Shown piece after piece: positions 1-6,117 of a DNA stretch of 7,690 nucleotides. Each line of letters opens with the position of its first letter. The first letter of the stretch is position 1. The position numbers and the translations under genes are program-made. The DNA comes from Defluviitaleaceae bacterium (lineage in GTDB: Bacteria > Bacillota > Clostridia > Lachnospirales > WQUN01). The notes beneath the pieces are model-generated. The model was not told where the DNA came from. It did not search any database and saw only the letters and a list, made by a program, of their open reading frames with translations. The stretch is taken from positions 1 through 7,690 of the forward strand of contig WRDG01000110.1 in the NCBI GenBank assembly GCA_009783525.1, read 5' to 3'.

Positions 1-214
1 TGCCCCATGCGGAGGGCGGGTAGGCTGTGCTTGCTTGAGTGGCGAGGTGTGGCTTGTTGACGGACGGCGCCAGCGGCGCAAGCAGGCAGATGATCAGGAG
101 CTTGGCCAGCAAGCTTTTTGTTTTCTTCATTATTAAGTGCTTGCGGCCGGGTGGCTGCTGTGTGTTTGCGGTTGGCAGTTGGAGGCTCATATGTGATTGA
201 TTGTTGGTTTTCAT
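1..214 (-). CDS. Exported or membrane-anchored protein, N-terminal part only
   Basis: An open frame runs from ATG at 214 to the left edge without a stop, giving 71 residues of a longer protein. The start is chosen because AAGGAG (222-227) lies 7 bases upstream. Later in-frame ATGs at 190 and 130 have no comparable site. Residues 1-28 are polar and rich in Gln, Asn and Pro. They are followed by a textbook signal or anchor segment: a basic stretch KKTK (30-33), then a hydrophobic run (about 34-49), then a Ser/Thr/Ala/Pro-rich stretch with a possible cleavage site after STA (62-64). Cys43 is not in a good lipobox. I do not recognise the family, and the functional domain lies outside the window. 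The 28-residue extension before the basic region is odd; it could mean a long signal peptide, or that translation really starts at 130. Codon choice (CTC, CTG, GCC) differs somewhat from the GCG/CTT-rich genes to the right. Confidence 0.6.
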   Translation of the reverse strand, partial: MKTNNQSHMSLQLPTANTQQPPGRKHLIMKKTKSLLAKLLIICLLAPLAPSVNKPHLATQASTAYPPSAWG

Positions 215-221
215 TGAGCGG

Positions 222-227
222 CTCCTT
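222..227 (-). promoter_or_regulatory. Ribosome binding site deciding the start of the left-edge gene
   Basis: Read on the minus strand this is AAGGAG, 7 bases before the ATG at 214. It is the only strong Shine-Dalgarno match near any of the three in-frame ATGs, so it favours the longest form of the protein. Confidence 0.6.
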
Positions 228-248
228 TTTGGTTTTTTAGTAAACGAG

Positions 249-269
249 ACTAATTTGCAAATAATTAGT
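249..269. repeat. Inverted repeat, possible operator or leader hairpin
   Basis: ACTAATT (249-255) and AATTAGT (263-269) are perfect 7-base inverted arms around a 7-base spacer. The repeat lies in the untranslated leader of the left-edge gene, between its predicted promoter (338-366) and ribosome binding site. AT-rich arms make a stable RNA hairpin doubtful, so a protein-binding site is at least as likely. It may also be chance in an AT-rich gap. Confidence 0.3.
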
Positions 270-337
270 ACATGTTATTTTTGACTTTTAATAATTATGC
301 GTTGAGGTTTTGTTCATGCAAATGATTGTGCCGTTTC

Positions 338-366
338 AATTTATTATGTGTAAAATATTTTGTCAA
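338..366 (-). promoter_or_regulatory. Predicted sigma-A type promoter for the left-edge gene
   Basis: On the minus strand, a perfect -35 box TTGACA (361-366) is followed after 17 bases by TAAATT (338-343), a 4 of 6 match to the -10 consensus. Transcription would start near 331 and leave a leader of about 115 bases before the ATG at 214. It begins just downstream of the stop of the small ORF at 377-499. A weaker alternative closer to the gene is TTGCAT (316-321), 16 bases, CATAAT (294-299). Confidence 0.45.
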
Positions 367-376
367 TTAAAAATTT

Positions 377-499
377 TTACTGCTGTCGCTTTTTATTTAT
401 GTTTCGGAAATTTAATACAATCGGTTTCTTGCCGTCGCTGTTCGACTGCCCGCCCTGCACGAACAGGTCGAACGCCTGCGCCGCAAAATTATTTTCCAT
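377..499 (-). CDS. Small hypothetical protein, 40 residues
   Basis: A short ORF from ATG at 499 to TAA at 377-379. The family is not recognised. The best support is codon structure: codons 6-24 all end in G or C, as in the proven genes of this window, while the surrounding gap is AT-rich. Other frames across the same bases give Arg/Cys/Ser-rich shadow proteins. The product starts MENNFAAQAFDLFVQGGQ, has a hydrophilic Gly/Ser/Asn middle and ends in a basic tail (KKRQQ). No signal peptide, membrane segment or cysteine is seen. Its start overlaps the last 11 bases of the 28-codon ORF upstream, so coupled translation is likely; its own ribosome site (AAGGG, about 8 bases upstream) is modest. Whether a protein is made is uncertain. 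Confidence 0.4.
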   Translation of the reverse strand: MENNFAAQAFDLFVQGGQSNSDGKKPIVLNFRNINKKRQQ

Positions 500-575
500 A
501 AATTAACCCTTCGCGCCGCGTATAAAGACAGCATAACAGCACGACCGCGCCTTTCGTTTTGGCTTTGATTATCAT
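489..575 (-). CDS. Short leader-like ORF, 28 residues
   Basis: ATG at 575 follows a strong GGAGG (581-585) at 5 bases, and the frame closes at TAA (489-491). The peptide has a basic start (KAKTK, residues 4-8), a short hydrophobic patch with two cysteines (GAVVLLCCLY, 9-18) and a basic end. Its last 11 bases overlap the start of the 40-codon ORF, the usual layout for translational coupling. It may be a leader peptide whose job is to deliver ribosomes to the next ORF, or a small membrane-interacting peptide. Third codon positions are mixed and give little independent support. No family is recognised. Confidence 0.35.
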   Translation of the reverse strand: MIIKAKTKGAVVLLCCLYTRREGLIYGK

Positions 576-611
576 ATTTTCCTCCACAAAAATAATTTAA
601 GATTAAACATA

Positions 612-674
612 CGCCGATTAATTGCAAAGCGACGCCTCTACGCTTCGCCGATTACCATGAATCCGGTAATCGGC
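612..674. repeat. Repeat block able to form alternative hairpins
   Basis: CGCCGATTA occurs at 612-620 and again at 646-654. Its reverse complement lies at 667-674 as part of a perfect 10-base stem: GCCGATTACC (647-656) and GGTAATCGGC (665-674), with an 8-base loop. In minus-strand RNA a second hairpin can form from 641-648 and 624-631, eight pairs including one G-U, with a 9-base loop. The arm at 667-674 could instead pair with 613-620, so two folds exclude each other. No T-run follows the stem on either strand, so this is not a standard terminator. It lies between the stop of the B-box gene (754) and the GGAGG of the ORF at 489-575, where a leader control element or 3' end structure would sit. 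No other feature is seen in 675-753. Confidence 0.5.
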
Positions 675-753
675 TCACGCATAAACGAGTTAATCTGCAT
701 ATACCTAATATAAAAAAAATTGCCAGAAAAATTTACCGCAGCTTTTTGTTGAA

Positions 754-1419
754 TTATTCTTCTTGGTCGTTATCGTGCTTTTTTCCGCCCTTGGCGGGAC
801 GTTTAAACAGAATGTACAGCCCTCCGATTATTATCGCGACCGGCAGAAGGTTGCGGAAACCTCCGAACAAAAAACCGAAGTTGAATATGCTTAGGCTCAT
901 GAGCACGCGGAACGCCGCAAGAACCGCAAGGATAATTATCACGCTTGCAATGAGCGTTTTATTGCGCCGTATAAAATCCGTAATGTCTTCTATATTGTCG
1001 GGAATCAATTCGCCGGCGTTTATTCTTCGGCGTATTTGAAAGGCGTCGAACAAACAGGTAATCCAAAGGATTATTAAAACGAACGAAGCCATGTCGATTA
1101 CGGACGAGACATAAATTAGCGCGAAGAACGCGGACATTACTAACAGGCCGCGTTTAATGAGGCCCTCGTACATATAGTTTGCGCCCGGCAACGAAGAAAA
1201 AACGAGCAGCAAAAATCCGTTGATCCTCCTTGGCGGAGCGGTTCGGCGCGGCGGATAAACGGGCCCGTGAGCGGGCGTGCCCTTATCCGCCATTTCTGCG
1301 AGGCAAGCTCGGCAAAAAAGCCTGCCGTTGATTTCCACCGTGCAGTCGCGGCAGAGCCATACGCCGCATTGGTTGCATGTATTTACGCCTTCTTTGGCCG
1401 GATGAATTCTGCATTGCAT
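754..1419 (-). CDS. B-box-type zinc finger membrane protein
   Basis: A 221-residue protein. Residues 1-40 form a cysteine-rich zinc-binding module with C3, H6, C15, C18, C23, C26, C36 and C39, spaced as in bacterial B-box-like fingers. A Pro/Arg-rich linker follows (47-65). Next is a TM2-like segment with the typical PG..YMYEGL.KRGL pattern (78-93), then hydrophobic segments at about 92-108, 111-127, 155-174 and 190-206. The last (NLLPVAIIIGGLYILFKR) resembles LiaI/LiaF-like membrane regions (DUF5668). The tail is charged. Proteins of this layout are common in Clostridia but, as far as I know, have no settled function; a membrane stress or scaffold role is only inference. AGAGGGG about 8 bases before ATG 1419 is a fair ribosome site. 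The gene follows argS by 86 bases on the same strand with no terminator between, so it is probably co-transcribed. Confidence 0.85.
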   Translation of the reverse strand: MQCRIHPAKEGVNTCNQCGVWLCRDCTVEINGRLFCRACLAEMADKGTPAHGPVYPPRRTAPPRRINGFLLLVFSSLPGANYMYEGLIKRGLLVMSAFFALIYVSSVIDMASFVLIILWITCLFDAFQIRRRINAGELIPDNIEDITDFIRRNKTLIASVIIILAVLAAFRVLMSLSIFNFGFLFGGFRNLLPVAIIIGGLYILFKRPAKGGKKHDNDQEE

Positions 1420-1505
1420 TTAAAATACCCCTCTCTGTGCTGAAGATGACTTTTTCATATCGATATACGCTTCAAGCGGGTAAAAGTTTGCGGAAATATT
1501 CTTCG

Positions 1506-3200
1506 TCACATTTTTTTAGGGGCGGCCATACCAAGCAGGCCGAGTCCGTTTGACAAAACGGTTTTTACCGCGTGCGTCAGCGAGAGCCTCGCGGCGCGGA
1601 GCTCCGGTTCGTCGGTAAGCACGGTGCGATTATGGTAAAACCTGTTGAATGCCTGCGCGAGCGCAACCAAATGCCGCGAAACCAAAAACGGTTCGCGCTT
1701 GTTTGCGGCTTCGGCTACGGCGTCCGGAAATTTATGGAGCAGCCGCAGGACCGCAAACGATTCGTCGTCGGCAAGGTTTTTTCCCGCGATCGCATCGTCC
1801 GCGGAAAAATTTCCGCCCTTCTCGAGCACGCTGCAGGCGCGGGCGTGGGCGTACTGCACATAAGGCCCCGTTTCGCCGTCGAAGTTAAGCACATGCTCGA
1901 ACGAAAAATTTACGTCCTTTATTCGGTTGTTGTACAGTTTGAAAAAAATAACGGCTCCAATCCCAACTTGAGCGGCGACATCTTCTTTGTTTGACAGCGC
2001 GGGGTTTTTTTCGTTGATAATCGCAAGCGTTTTTGCCACCGCTTCGTCGAGGAGGTCTTCCATCTTTATTACATTGCCTCTGCGCGACGAATATTTGCCG
2101 TCTTCCATCACAAACAGTCCGTAAGGTATGTGCTCGACGTCCGCCGCCCATTCGTGCCCCATCAGCTCAAGAACTTTTTTCATTTGGTTAAAATATAATA
2201 TCTGCTCGCTTCCCGTGACGATGAGGCATATTGAAAAACCGTACTCTTCGCGGCGGTCGATTGCCGCGGCCAAGTCGCGCGTATGGTACAGCGTACCGCC
2301 GTCGCGCCGCAGTATAAGCACGGGCGGCATTTTATAATCTTCGAGATCTACTATTTTCGCGCCGTCGCTTTCGGTCAAAAGACCTTTTTTTTCAAGCTCC
2401 GCGACTACCTCGCCGAGTTTGTTTTTATAATGGCTCTCTCCTCTTATTACATCGAATTCGACTCCAAGCCTTTCGTATATGCGGGCGTATTCTTTCATGC
2501 TCATATCGCAGAACCATTGCCACAGGCTCAAGCCCTGCCCGTCGCCGCTTAAAATTTTCAATTCCCATGAACGCGCCTCGTCGTTTAACGTATCGTCTGC
2601 GTCGGCCTCTTCGTGGAAGCGAACGTAAAGCTTGGTAAGCCCGTCTATGCCAATCCGTTCTATTTCGGCTTTGTCGCCCCAATGCAGGTAGGCAGTGATA
2701 AGCTTGCCGAATGACGTCCCCCAGTCGCCTATGTAGTTAAGCCCGACGGTTTTGTACCCGACGAACTTGAAAATTTTATAAAGCGCGTTTCCTATTATCG
2801 TAGACCCCAAATGCCCGACATGAAAATGCTTGGCGGTGTTGGGCGACGAATATTCGACGAGCGCGACACGTCCGCCGCCGATGTTGCCGCCGCCGTAACC
2901 CGCGTTTTTTTTATGCAAATCTGCGAGCGTTTTTTCCGCGAACATACTCCGGTTTAAAAAAATATTTACGTACGCGCCGGCCGCGGAAATATTTTCCATC
3001 CATTCCGCTGCGGGGCGAGCCACGAATTTTTCCGCGAGCCCCTGCGGCGTAACGCCGAACCGCTTGGCAAATTTAAAACACTTGAACGTGTAGTGCCCCA
3101 TCGCGGATTCTTGCGGGACGCTAATTTCCGCCGCCGCTTCTTCCGCCGAAATATCTTCGTGAGACGAAATCCATTCCGAAAACATTTTTACGTAGTCCAT
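1506..3200 (-). CDS. argS: Arginyl-tRNA synthetase
   Basis: Cytoplasmic class I aminoacyl-tRNA synthetase that joins arginine to tRNA-Arg using ATP. The 564 residues match the usual family length of about 550-580. In order: an N-terminal additional domain (about 1-100) that contacts the tRNA elbow; the HIGH-type motif HVGH (127-130) within SSPNTAKHFHVGHLGS; the family signature YIGDWGTSFGKL (156-167); the catalytic core with HTRDLAAAI (306-314); the KMSK-equivalent loop SSRRGN (371-376), which is non-canonical in most ArgRS; and the helical anticodon-binding domain with GPYVQYAHAR (445-454) and a typical LGLLGMAAPKKM end. ATG at 3200 is preceded by AAAGGTG (3211-3217) at 10 bases and a good promoter. 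The leader is only about 30 bases, too short for a T-box. It is transcribed away from the tilS operon. Confidence 0.97.
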   Translation of the reverse strand: MDYVKMFSEWISSHEDISAEEAAAEISVPQESAMGHYTFKCFKFAKRFGVTPQGLAEKFVARPAAEWMENISAAGAYVNIFLNRSMFAEKTLADLHKKNAGYGGGNIGGGRVALVEYSSPNTAKHFHVGHLGSTIIGNALYKIFKFVGYKTVGLNYIGDWGTSFGKLITAYLHWGDKAEIERIGIDGLTKLYVRFHEEADADDTLNDEARSWELKILSGDGQGLSLWQWFCDMSMKEYARIYERLGVEFDVIRGESHYKNKLGEVVAELEKKGLLTESDGAKIVDLEDYKMPPVLILRRDGGTLYHTRDLAAAIDRREEYGFSICLIVTGSEQILYFNQMKKVLELMGHEWAADVEHIPYGLFVMEDGKYSSRRGNVIKMEDLLDEAVAKTLAIINEKNPALSNKEDVAAQVGIGAVIFFKLYNNRIKDVNFSFEHVLNFDGETGPYVQYAHARACSVLEKGGNFSADDAIAGKNLADDESFAVLRLLHKFPDAVAEAANKREPFLVSRHLVALAQAFNRFYHNRTVLTDEPELRAARLSLTHAVKTVLSNGLGLLGMAAPKKM

Positions 3201-3235
3201 TTTTTATTCGCACCTTTGCATGAAAAATATTTTTA

Positions 3236-3264
3236 ATACTAACGCAGCGCTTGGCTCAAGTCAA
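3236..3264 (-). promoter_or_regulatory. Predicted argS promoter
   Basis: On the minus strand, TTGACT (3259-3264), a 17-base spacer and TAGTAT (3236-3241) make a good housekeeping promoter. Transcription would start near 3229, about 30 bases before the argS ATG. It probably also serves the B-box gene downstream. It sits back to back with the operon promoter at 3285-3312. Confidence 0.6.
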
Positions 3265-3284
3265 AACGGCCGCGCTCAAACGGG

Positions 3285-3312
3285 TTGCGGACAAAAATAA
3301 TTTGTATAAAAT
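3285..3312 (+). promoter_or_regulatory. Predicted promoter of the hydrolase-tilS-hpt-ftsH operon
   Basis: TTGCGG (3285-3290), a 16-base spacer and TAAAAT (3307-3312, 5 of 6 to the -10 consensus). The -35 box is weak. Transcription would begin near 3319, about 30 bases before the TTG start at 3349. No other candidate promoter was noticed between here and ftsH. Confidence 0.4.
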
Positions 3313-3348
3313 AAATATCGCTGACATAAAAAATCCGGAGGGATCCTT

Positions 3349-4152
3349 TTGGAAAATAAAACCGCAAAAAAAATAATCGCCTGCGTTTTGGCGGCGGGCG
3401 GAACCGCCGCCGCATGTGCGGCCGTAAATTGCTATATAAGAAAATTGACGGAGGCAAAGCTGAAAAAAATGGATGCCGCGCGTTCCGCAACGTACAGATG
3501 GCGCTACGGCGACGTATCGTACGTGGCGACGGGACGCGGCTCGCCGCTGCTTCTCATTCACGACACCGAAACAGGCGGCAGCAGGCTTGAGTGGGAGCAG
3601 TGCATACGCAGCCTGAGCAAACGCTACCGCGTGTACGCGCCCGACCTTCCGGGGTACGGCCGTTCCGCCAAGCCCGGTCTTTCATACTCCGCGTATCTTT
3701 ACTGCTCGTTTATAAACGATTTTATACGCGACGTTGCAGGCGGCGCCGTTTATGCCGCCGGCAGCGGCCGAGGCGCGGCGTTTGCGGCGATGGCGCGCTC
3801 GCTCGAACCGCAGCTGTATAAAAAAATGATTCTGCTAGCGCCAAACGGATTTGCCCCGCCAAGCCGCCTGCGTAAATTTTTCGGACGGCTGCTTTCGCTG
3901 CCTCTGTTGGGTGAAACCGTGTACAACGCCATGTCTGCGCGTGCGCGCATGAAAAGCGACGGCAGATACCTTATGGCTCACGCAGGCGGAGCGGCGGCCC
4001 GCCACGCGGTCGCCGCGGAATACGACGGGTCGCTCGACGCGGACGCGGAGCGGGCGGTGCAAAAAATTGACATCCCGCTGCACAACCTGCGCGAAAAAAC
4101 GCATTTGACAAGCCCCGACGGTTTTTGCGCTTTGTGCGCTTCGTTTTTTTAG
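3349..4152 (+). CDS. Alpha/beta-hydrolase-like membrane-anchored protein, probably non-catalytic
   Basis: A 267-residue protein. The start is TTG at 3349, chosen because GGAGG (3337-3341) lies 7 bases upstream and no ATG is nearby. Residues 8-28 form an Ala-rich hydrophobic anchor after a basic start. The alpha/beta-hydrolase fold is shown by GSPLLLIHDTE (64-74), YAPDLPGYGRSAKP (96-109), the strand AVYAAG (133-138) with its nucleophile elbow, and MILLAPNGF (160-168). The elbow reads GSGRGAAF (138-145): both gap-free alignments to the usual G-x-S-x-G place glycine where serine should be. The C-terminus passes from IDIP (240-243) almost directly to EKTHLTSPDGF (249-259), whereas the clostridial relatives I recall have about 25-30 more residues here, including the acid region. 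His252 may correspond to the catalytic histidine. The protein ends in the FF seen in relatives, so this looks like internal loss rather than truncation. It is first in the tilS operon. Its substrate is unknown. Confidence 0.8.
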   Translation: MENKTAKKIIACVLAAGGTAAACAAVNCYIRKLTEAKLKKMDAARSATYRWRYGDVSYVATGRGSPLLLIHDTETGGSRLEWEQCIRSLSKRYRVYAPDLPGYGRSAKPGLSYSAYLYCSFINDFIRDVAGGAVYAAGSGRGAAFAAMARSLEPQLYKKMILLAPNGFAPPSRLRKFFGRLLSLPLLGETVYNAMSARARMKSDGRYLMAHAGGAAARHAVAAEYDGSLDADAERAVQKIDIPLHNLREKTHLTSPDGFCALCASFF

Positions 4153-4155
4153 CTC

Positions 4156-5562
4156 ATGCGGCAGCCGGCGAACCTTCCGCTTTTGATGAAGCGCTTTATT
4201 TTAGACCGAAGCCTGTTGGATCGCGGCGACCATGTGATAGCAGGGGTTTCTGGCGGCGCGGATTCTGTCGCGATGCTGAGGACGCTTGCAGGATTGCGCG
4301 CCGAGCTCGGGCTCGGATTGACGGCGGTCCACATTAACCACAACCTGAGAGGCGCGCAGTCCGACGCGGACGAACTTTTTGTAAAGGATCTCTGCGAGGC
4401 TTTAAACGTCTCTTTCATAAGCGTGAGCGCGGACGTGCCGGGTTACTCCAAACAAAATAAAATTTCTGTCGAAGACGCCGGGCGCCGCCTCAGGTATATG
4501 CATTTCGAAAACATCCGCGCCGAACTGTCCGCGCAAAAAATTGCCGTTGCGCATAACAAGGACGACAACGCCGAAACCGTACTGATGAACCTTTGCCGAG
4601 GCGCGGGGCTTGCGGGCGTTTGCGGGATAACGGCGCGGCGCGGCGCGGTTGTCCGTCCCGCGCTGTGCCTGACGCGCGCGCAAATAACAGGCTGGCTGCA
4701 CGATAACGATTTCGCGTACCGTACGGACGAGAGCAACACGGACAGTTCGTACACGCGAAATTTTTTGCGCGGCGGCGTAATGAAGGAGCTTGCGCGGAGG
4801 TTCGGAAGCGGTGTTTGCGAAACCGTCGCTCGCGGATCCTCATTGCTGCAGGCGGACGAAGAATACCTTCGGGAGCAGGCGTCGCTTGCGCTGAAAAAAA
4901 GCTCGGTTGTAAAAAAAGGCGCGGTCGCTTTAAAAACGGACGCGCTTTTGTCTTTGCACGAAGCAATCCTGGGGCGCGCTCTGCACGCCGCGCTTTGCGA
5001 AGCTGCGGGCGGTCCGTCCGGCATCGGGCAAAATCACGTGGATTTGCTGAAGCGGCTGCTTGCTAACCGGTCAGGCAAGGGCCTCGACATGCCCGGCGGC
5101 GTCCGCGCGGAAATCGAATACGGATTTTTATTATTGCGCCGCCGAATTGAAAAAAAGAGCGGCGCTTTTTATTACCCGCTGATTTTAAATTCGGACGAAC
5201 CTCTGTACATACCGGAAACGGGAACCTGCATGCGGGCCGTTCTTGAAAATGAAAACGAGCCGCAATATGACCGGCCCGTTACAAATAAAATTTGTACGAT
5301 TGTTTTAAACCGTGATACAATCGCAGACACGCTTTGCGTCCGTTCGCGCCGCCCCGGCGACACGGTTTTTATAGCGGGCGTCGGACGCAAAAAATTACAG
5401 GATTTTTTCATTGATAAAAAAATTCCGAGAGACGAGCGTGACGCGGCGGCGCTTATAGCGTCGGGCGCGGACGTGCTGTTTATTTTCGGCATGAGCGGAA
5501 TAAGCGCGGTGCAAGCGGGCGCACCCGGAGGCAAGAAGATTACGGTTTACGCAGGAGAATGA
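4156..5562 (+). CDS. tilS: tRNA(Ile)-lysidine synthetase
   Basis: Cytoplasmic enzyme that uses ATP and lysine to convert C34 of tRNA-Ile(CAU) to lysidine, so that the tRNA reads AUA and is charged with isoleucine. The 468 residues match the long three-domain form. Seen in order: the PP-loop SGGADS (32-37); VHINHNLRG (58-66); AHNKDDNAETVLMNLCRG (132-149); RNFLR (201-205); a middle substrate-binding domain (about 255-335); and the C-terminal TilS domain with RSRRPGD (396-402) and KLQDFFIDKKIPRDERD (413-429). ATG at 4156 lies 3 bases after the hydrolase stop and has no visible ribosome site, so translation probably depends on coupling. ATG at 4186 (residue 11) also fits the usual N-terminal length but has no ribosome site either. 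The stop overlaps ATG at 5559. Confidence 0.96.
   Translation: MRQPANLPLLMKRFILDRSLLDRGDHVIAGVSGGADSVAMLRTLAGLRAELGLGLTAVHINHNLRGAQSDADELFVKDLCEALNVSFISVSADVPGYSKQNKISVEDAGRRLRYMHFENIRAELSAQKIAVAHNKDDNAETVLMNLCRGAGLAGVCGITARRGAVVRPALCLTRAQITGWLHDNDFAYRTDESNTDSSYTRNFLRGGVMKELARRFGSGVCETVARGSSLLQADEEYLREQASLALKKSSVVKKGAVALKTDALLSLHEAILGRALHAALCEAAGGPSGIGQNHVDLLKRLLANRSGKGLDMPGGVRAEIEYGFLLLRRRIEKKSGAFYYPLILNSDEPLYIPETGTCMRAVLENENEPQYDRPVTNKICTIVLNRDTIADTLCVRSRRPGDTVFIAGVGRKKLQDFFIDKKIPRDERDAAALIASGADVLFIFGMSGISAVQAGAPGGKKITVYAGE
5553..5557 (+). promoter_or_regulatory. Ribosome binding site deciding the hpt start
   Basis: AGGAG sits 7 bases before ATG 5565 but only 1 base before ATG 5559. This favours 5565 as the real start. 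The site lies within the last codons of tilS. Confidence 0.65.
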
Positions 5563-5564
5563 CG

Positions 5565-6095
5565 ATGGACAACTTAAATTCCGTTTCCGTTATGATAACC
5601 GAAGAGGAAATAAATCGCCGAGTGTGCGAACTCGCAAGCGAAATAGAACGCGACTACCGGGGCTGCCGCATACACATGGTCTGCGCTTTAAAAGGCGCGG
5701 TCATTTTTTTGTCCGATCTCTCGCGTAAAATCAACCTCGATGTTTCGTACGATTTCGTTGTCGTTTCAAGTTACGGAGACGAAAGCGTTTCGGGCGGCGC
5801 AGTCTGCTTGAAAAGCGACCTGACCGCATGTGTGGAAGGCAGGCATGTCCTGCTGGTTGAAGACATAATCGACACGGGGCATACGATCGTTTTTTTACGC
5901 GAGTACATATTATCGAAAAACCCCGCGTCATTTAAAGTCTGCTCGTTGTTGGACAAGCCCGACCGCCGCGTGGCGAAGGGCGTCAAAATAGATTATCTCG
6001 GTTTTTCGATCCCCGACCGTTTCGCGGTCGGCTACGGATTGGATTATGCGCAGCGTTACCGCAACCTTCCGTATATAGGCGCGTTAAAAATCTGA
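5565..6095 (+). CDS. hpt: Hypoxanthine phosphoribosyltransferase
   Basis: Cytoplasmic purine salvage enzyme that joins hypoxanthine (and usually guanine) to PRPP, giving IMP or GMP and pyrophosphate. From ATG 5565 the product has 176 residues, typical of bacterial Hpt. Seen: LKGA (42-45); SSYG of the flexible loop (68-71); the PRPP-binding loop VEDIIDTGHT (98-107), with Glu-Asp and the Thr-Gly turn intact; SLLDKPDRR (127-135); and the C-terminal base-binding region DYLGFSIPDRFAVGYGLDYA (143-162) followed by QRYRNLPY. All expected active-site elements are present. ATG 5559, in frame and overlapping the tilS TGA, would add two residues but lies too close to AGGAG. Position between tilS and ftsH matches the conserved Firmicute order. 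Confidence 0.96.
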   Translation: MDNLNSVSVMITEEEINRRVCELASEIERDYRGCRIHMVCALKGAVIFLSDLSRKINLDVSYDFVVVSSYGDESVSGGAVCLKSDLTACVEGRHVLLVEDIIDTGHTIVFLREYILSKNPASFKVCSLLDKPDRRVAKGVKIDYLGFSIPDRFAVGYGLDYAQRYRNLPYIGALKI

Positions 6096-6117
6096 ACCGA
6101 GAGGGAGGGCGAAGCAT

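Noticed and set aside
310..501. Plus-strand ORF of 63 codons
   Set aside because: Its second half is Arg/Pro/Cys-rich shadow sequence opposite the better-supported 40-codon minus-strand ORF. It has no ribosome site and starts in AT-rich leader.
412..627. Minus-strand ORF of 71 codons
   Set aside because: It runs through the repeat block and is Arg/Ser/Cys-rich over 412-500, as expected for a shifted frame. The strong GGAGG at 581-585 instead serves ATG 575 in another frame.
712..745. Possible rho-independent terminator after the B-box gene, suggested by an 8-base T-run on the minus strand
   Set aside because: No convincing stem precedes the T-run; only a four-pair helix with two G-U pairs could be drawn.
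1420..1458. Twelve-codon minus-strand ORF ending in TAA directly before the B-box gene ATG
   Set aside because: It has no ribosome site of its own and is short enough to be chance; the AGAGGGG it contains is better read as the ribosome site of the B-box gene.
3201..3235. T-box riboswitch in front of argS
   Set aside because: The leader from the predicted promoter is only about 30 bases, far too short for a T-box, and no T-box consensus was seen.
4443..5024. Long antisense minus-strand ORFs opposite tilS
   Set aside because: Their Arg/Ser/Ala/Pro-rich translations are typical shadows of a GC3-rich gene, and tilS itself is unambiguous there.
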